Assembly: GCA_013397435.1 (NCBI GenBank)
Contig: VZRG01000281.1
Location: 558,001-622,000 of the forward strand
DNA length: 64,000 bases
Direction of reading: 5' to 3'
Origin: Erythrocercus mccallii
Taxonomy: Eukaryota > Chordata > Aves > Passeriformes > Dicruridae
The notes below the pieces were generated by a model. It saw nothing but the letters and a program-made list of their open reading frames with translations, was not told the origin of the DNA and ran no database searches. Positions 61,775-64,000 of the stretch are shown one piece after another. Both the position numbers and the translations under genes were made by a program. Every line of letters begins with the position of its first letter. Within the stretch, counting starts at the first letter, position 1.

Positions 61775-64000
61775 ACTTTCTGGATTTTTTCAACCTCTGA
61801 ACATATCTGAAAATGGGTTCTGTGGCAGACAGTCACAATGTCACTTTGCAAACGCTGTGTGATGTGAATGTCATGATTTCAGACACCTAGAGCTTTTTAC
61901 CTCAGGAACTGAGCACCGACTCACACACATCAGCCCAACTTCATGCCCATAAGCCATGTGTCCCTGTGTCTGTACAAGAGGCCTGTTCCTGGGACAAAGT
62001 ATGACAATCCCACCCAAGGAAGCCATGGGGTGTCTGTAGCGTCCAGCAGCAGCAGGTCTCAGCTGCAGAGCAGAGAGCCAGTCTAAGGTCTGAGGGGAGG
62101 AACCAGCTCTCCTACACTGCACAGTTAACTCAACATTACCTGAAATGGTGGCCCCTCTGGGATCCATCCCCACACTCAGGATTGCCCCTCTGGGCTGGGA
62201 GGGAGCTGCAAGCTTCAGCCAAGTGGCTGGTGGAGCTCCACCTCTGGCAGCAGTCCCAGCATCCAGCCACGGGTCACTAATCCCTTCCTTCATCCTGGCT
62301 GGTAACGCTTCCCATCGTCCCACACTGTTGGATGGGTAAATGGAAGGCTAAGCCTCCAGGAGAAACCTTGTGCCAACCTGGGAAACTCCTGCACCCAGGA
62401 TGCTTGGGCAGAGTGAAAACTCTTCACGGCTGGGCTGTGACAAGACAGCTTGAGGTGGCTTCTGTCCTACCACAGGTGCAGCACCAGGTGGTGCCAAGCT
62501 CCTCTGCCATCCCCAACACCACCCTGCCTGCCTGTGCTCCTCCTTGCAGGTGGGGAAAAGGCTGTGCAGGTGCAGGTGGAGGTGACACACTTTTGGGTGG
62601 CCTTGCTAGCTTCTGCTGCCCTGGGTCCCTCAGGTCCAGTCTGCTGTCACCTCACATGTGGAGGTCCTGCTCAGCAGGAACTCCCTGCCTGGGATCTGAG
62701 CTTTGCTCATCTATGGGATGTATTCTGTATTCTTGGTGGAATAAAAGGTATTTGTTATCTTGCGGTGTTCCACCTGACCCATAATTTATGACAGACCATA
62801 GACAGTTCAGCTGGGCCCTTAGGACATCTGAAACCTTTATGTTAAAAAAAATAAATCAAACATATCTGAATACCCTGTGGGGACACTTAAAATCAGCCAC
62901 AACGATTTGGTGAAATGTATTTAAACAATCAAAAAAAAAAATTAGCTTTTTTTCTTAAACATACTTTGACCAAAAACATTTTTCCATTATTGTGAATTTG
63001 GGGAGTGGGGAAAAAAACCCCAAAAAACAACAACAAGAACAACAACAACAAAACAAGCCAGTTTATTTTAAATGAAGAATTAGGGGGGGAAATGAATGAA
63101 TTTCCTTCCGGTATTTTTTAATTAAAGATTCTGATGTTCAGTCTGGAGCTCAGTTTTAATTTAAAAATTAATTCCATTTTAATAATTATATTTTAAAAGG
63201 ATTAAGTCAATCAAGGTTTATATAGGCCCATAATATAGCTCTTGCCCATAACAAAAATAAACAAATTTTCAGTATAAATAAGGTAATTTTTAAAATTTTA
63301 CTTGACAAAAATCCCTAAGCATTTTCCATATGCTACCAGTTGAATTAATTTTCTCCTCTTCTTGTTTTTTTCAATTATGAATCTGAAAAATCAGCTATTT
63401 GCTGAGCTGTGCTGAACAGGGCAACACATACTTTAGGTTTTTTTCCCACACGTGTACCTAGGTCTTTTTCTCTAATTGTATATAATCTATACTCATGCAC
63501 AATCTTCATTGTTTCTATAGGATGTTAGTCTGCTTTAGGAAAGTAGGAGCAAGACCAATGGCTGAAGGAAGCTGCTGAAACTGAAAATGTTGACAGTGTT
63601 CTGGACCATTTTCAGACCTTCTTTCACAATGTGTCTGTGTAGCCATCATCTCACAAAGAGCTTTTTGTGGTTTATACCTAGAGGTGCCATTCGAACCAGT
63701 GATGCTACCCAGGGGGAGATTGAGATGTTTTCAAAATGATGTAGATGTGTATTTTAATATGACCTACATAGAAAAGAGGAACTAAGTGATAGAAGTGTCA
63801 TGCTGAGAGGCCTTATTTCAATGGAGTTTTGTCTCTTTAGGGAGAAACATTTAATGTATTTATTTCTATAAGATCGTACCACAGGGAGTTCAGTTTGGGG
63901 AAATGTGGAAACTAACTTCAGGTTTTAAATCAAATTTCAGTCCTTGTGACTTCAATTCTGCCAATCTGTGTCTGAATAACAGGACCCAACACTCTGTACA
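61775..64000. other. Non-coding stretch: GC-richer part, then AT-rich part
   Basis: 61880-62720 is GC-rich and carries open frames on both strands (up to 150 codons) without any recognisable product. A near-repeat GCCCCTCTGGG occurs twice (62152 and 62184). An AATAAA lies at 62741-62746. From 62830 the sequence becomes AT-rich, with A-runs, a (CAA)n-like patch at 63027-63053 and homopolymers, which could be matrix-attachment-like. I see no gene. Confidence 0.5.

Noticed and set aside
61564..61862. Hydrophobic Phe/Leu/Gly-rich frame resembling a membrane protein, and its Lys/Gln minus-strand shadow
   Set aside because: Direct consequence of the G/T tract at 61629-61774.
62145..62791. 150-codon frames in the GC-rich end segment
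   Set aside because: Open on both strands, no domain. The AATAAA at 62741 alone does not make a gene.
1..64000. CRISPR array, prokaryotic operon or other new multi-gene system
   Set aside because: No spaced direct repeats, no compact gene clusters and no ribosome-binding-site-led genes. The sequence is bird intergenic or intronic DNA.

Overview
The window is vertebrate, almost certainly bird, non-coding DNA; several repeats point to a songbird (passerine). The grounds are CR1 LINE fragments of the avian type (one ending in the CR1 signature GTGATTCTATGACTCT), deeply decayed CR1 copies of the kind shared by birds, crocodiles and turtles, avian-style retroviral LTRs and one broken retroviral pol relic, scattered microsatellites, and no bacterial-type gene packing. 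I found no host protein-coding exon, no intact RNA gene and no CpG island that I can defend. The longest reading frames (up to about 220 codons) overlap on both strands, resemble no family I know and look like chance.

Layout. 1-2728: unannotatable single-copy-looking DNA. 2729-4558: minus-strand endogenous retrovirus relic, an LTR-like left part joined to a pol pseudogene (reverse transcriptase, connection, start of RNase H) broken by several frame changes. 6857-7329: plus-strand CR1 3' end. 8155-8863: complete plus-strand solo LTR with TG..CA ends, a 7-bp perfect terminal inverted repeat and a 4-bp target duplication (CCTC). 13684-13827: (GGAA)n array containing a 3-N gap. 28105-28225: minus-strand CR1 3' end, followed by a strong hairpin carrying two facing AP-1 sites and, 400 bp on, a 20-bp perfect palindrome. 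37800-38570: decayed plus-strand ancient CR1. 39100-39155: (GAGT)14. 39488-39560: tRNA-like sequence. 41310-41400: ancient CR1-type tail, minus strand. 45349-45742: second complete solo LTR (4-bp target duplication GAAG) with four inverted CCAAT boxes. 48326-50160: long ancient CR1 on the minus strand, interrupted by a (CTTT)n array. 54960-55400: ancient CR1 3' end, plus strand. 61629-61774: strongly strand-asymmetric G/T tract.

No genes act together here: the window reads as an intergenic or long-intronic stretch whose recognisable content is retroelement history plus possible cis-regulatory DNA (25.1-25.7 kb and 35.2-35.5 kb are my best candidates, on composition alone). I did not find a new biological system. 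The most distinctive observations are the AP-1 hairpin, the two cleanly bounded solo LTRs, the well-preserved ancient CR1 and the tRNA-like element. Repeat assignments rest on recognising sequence, not on a database search.
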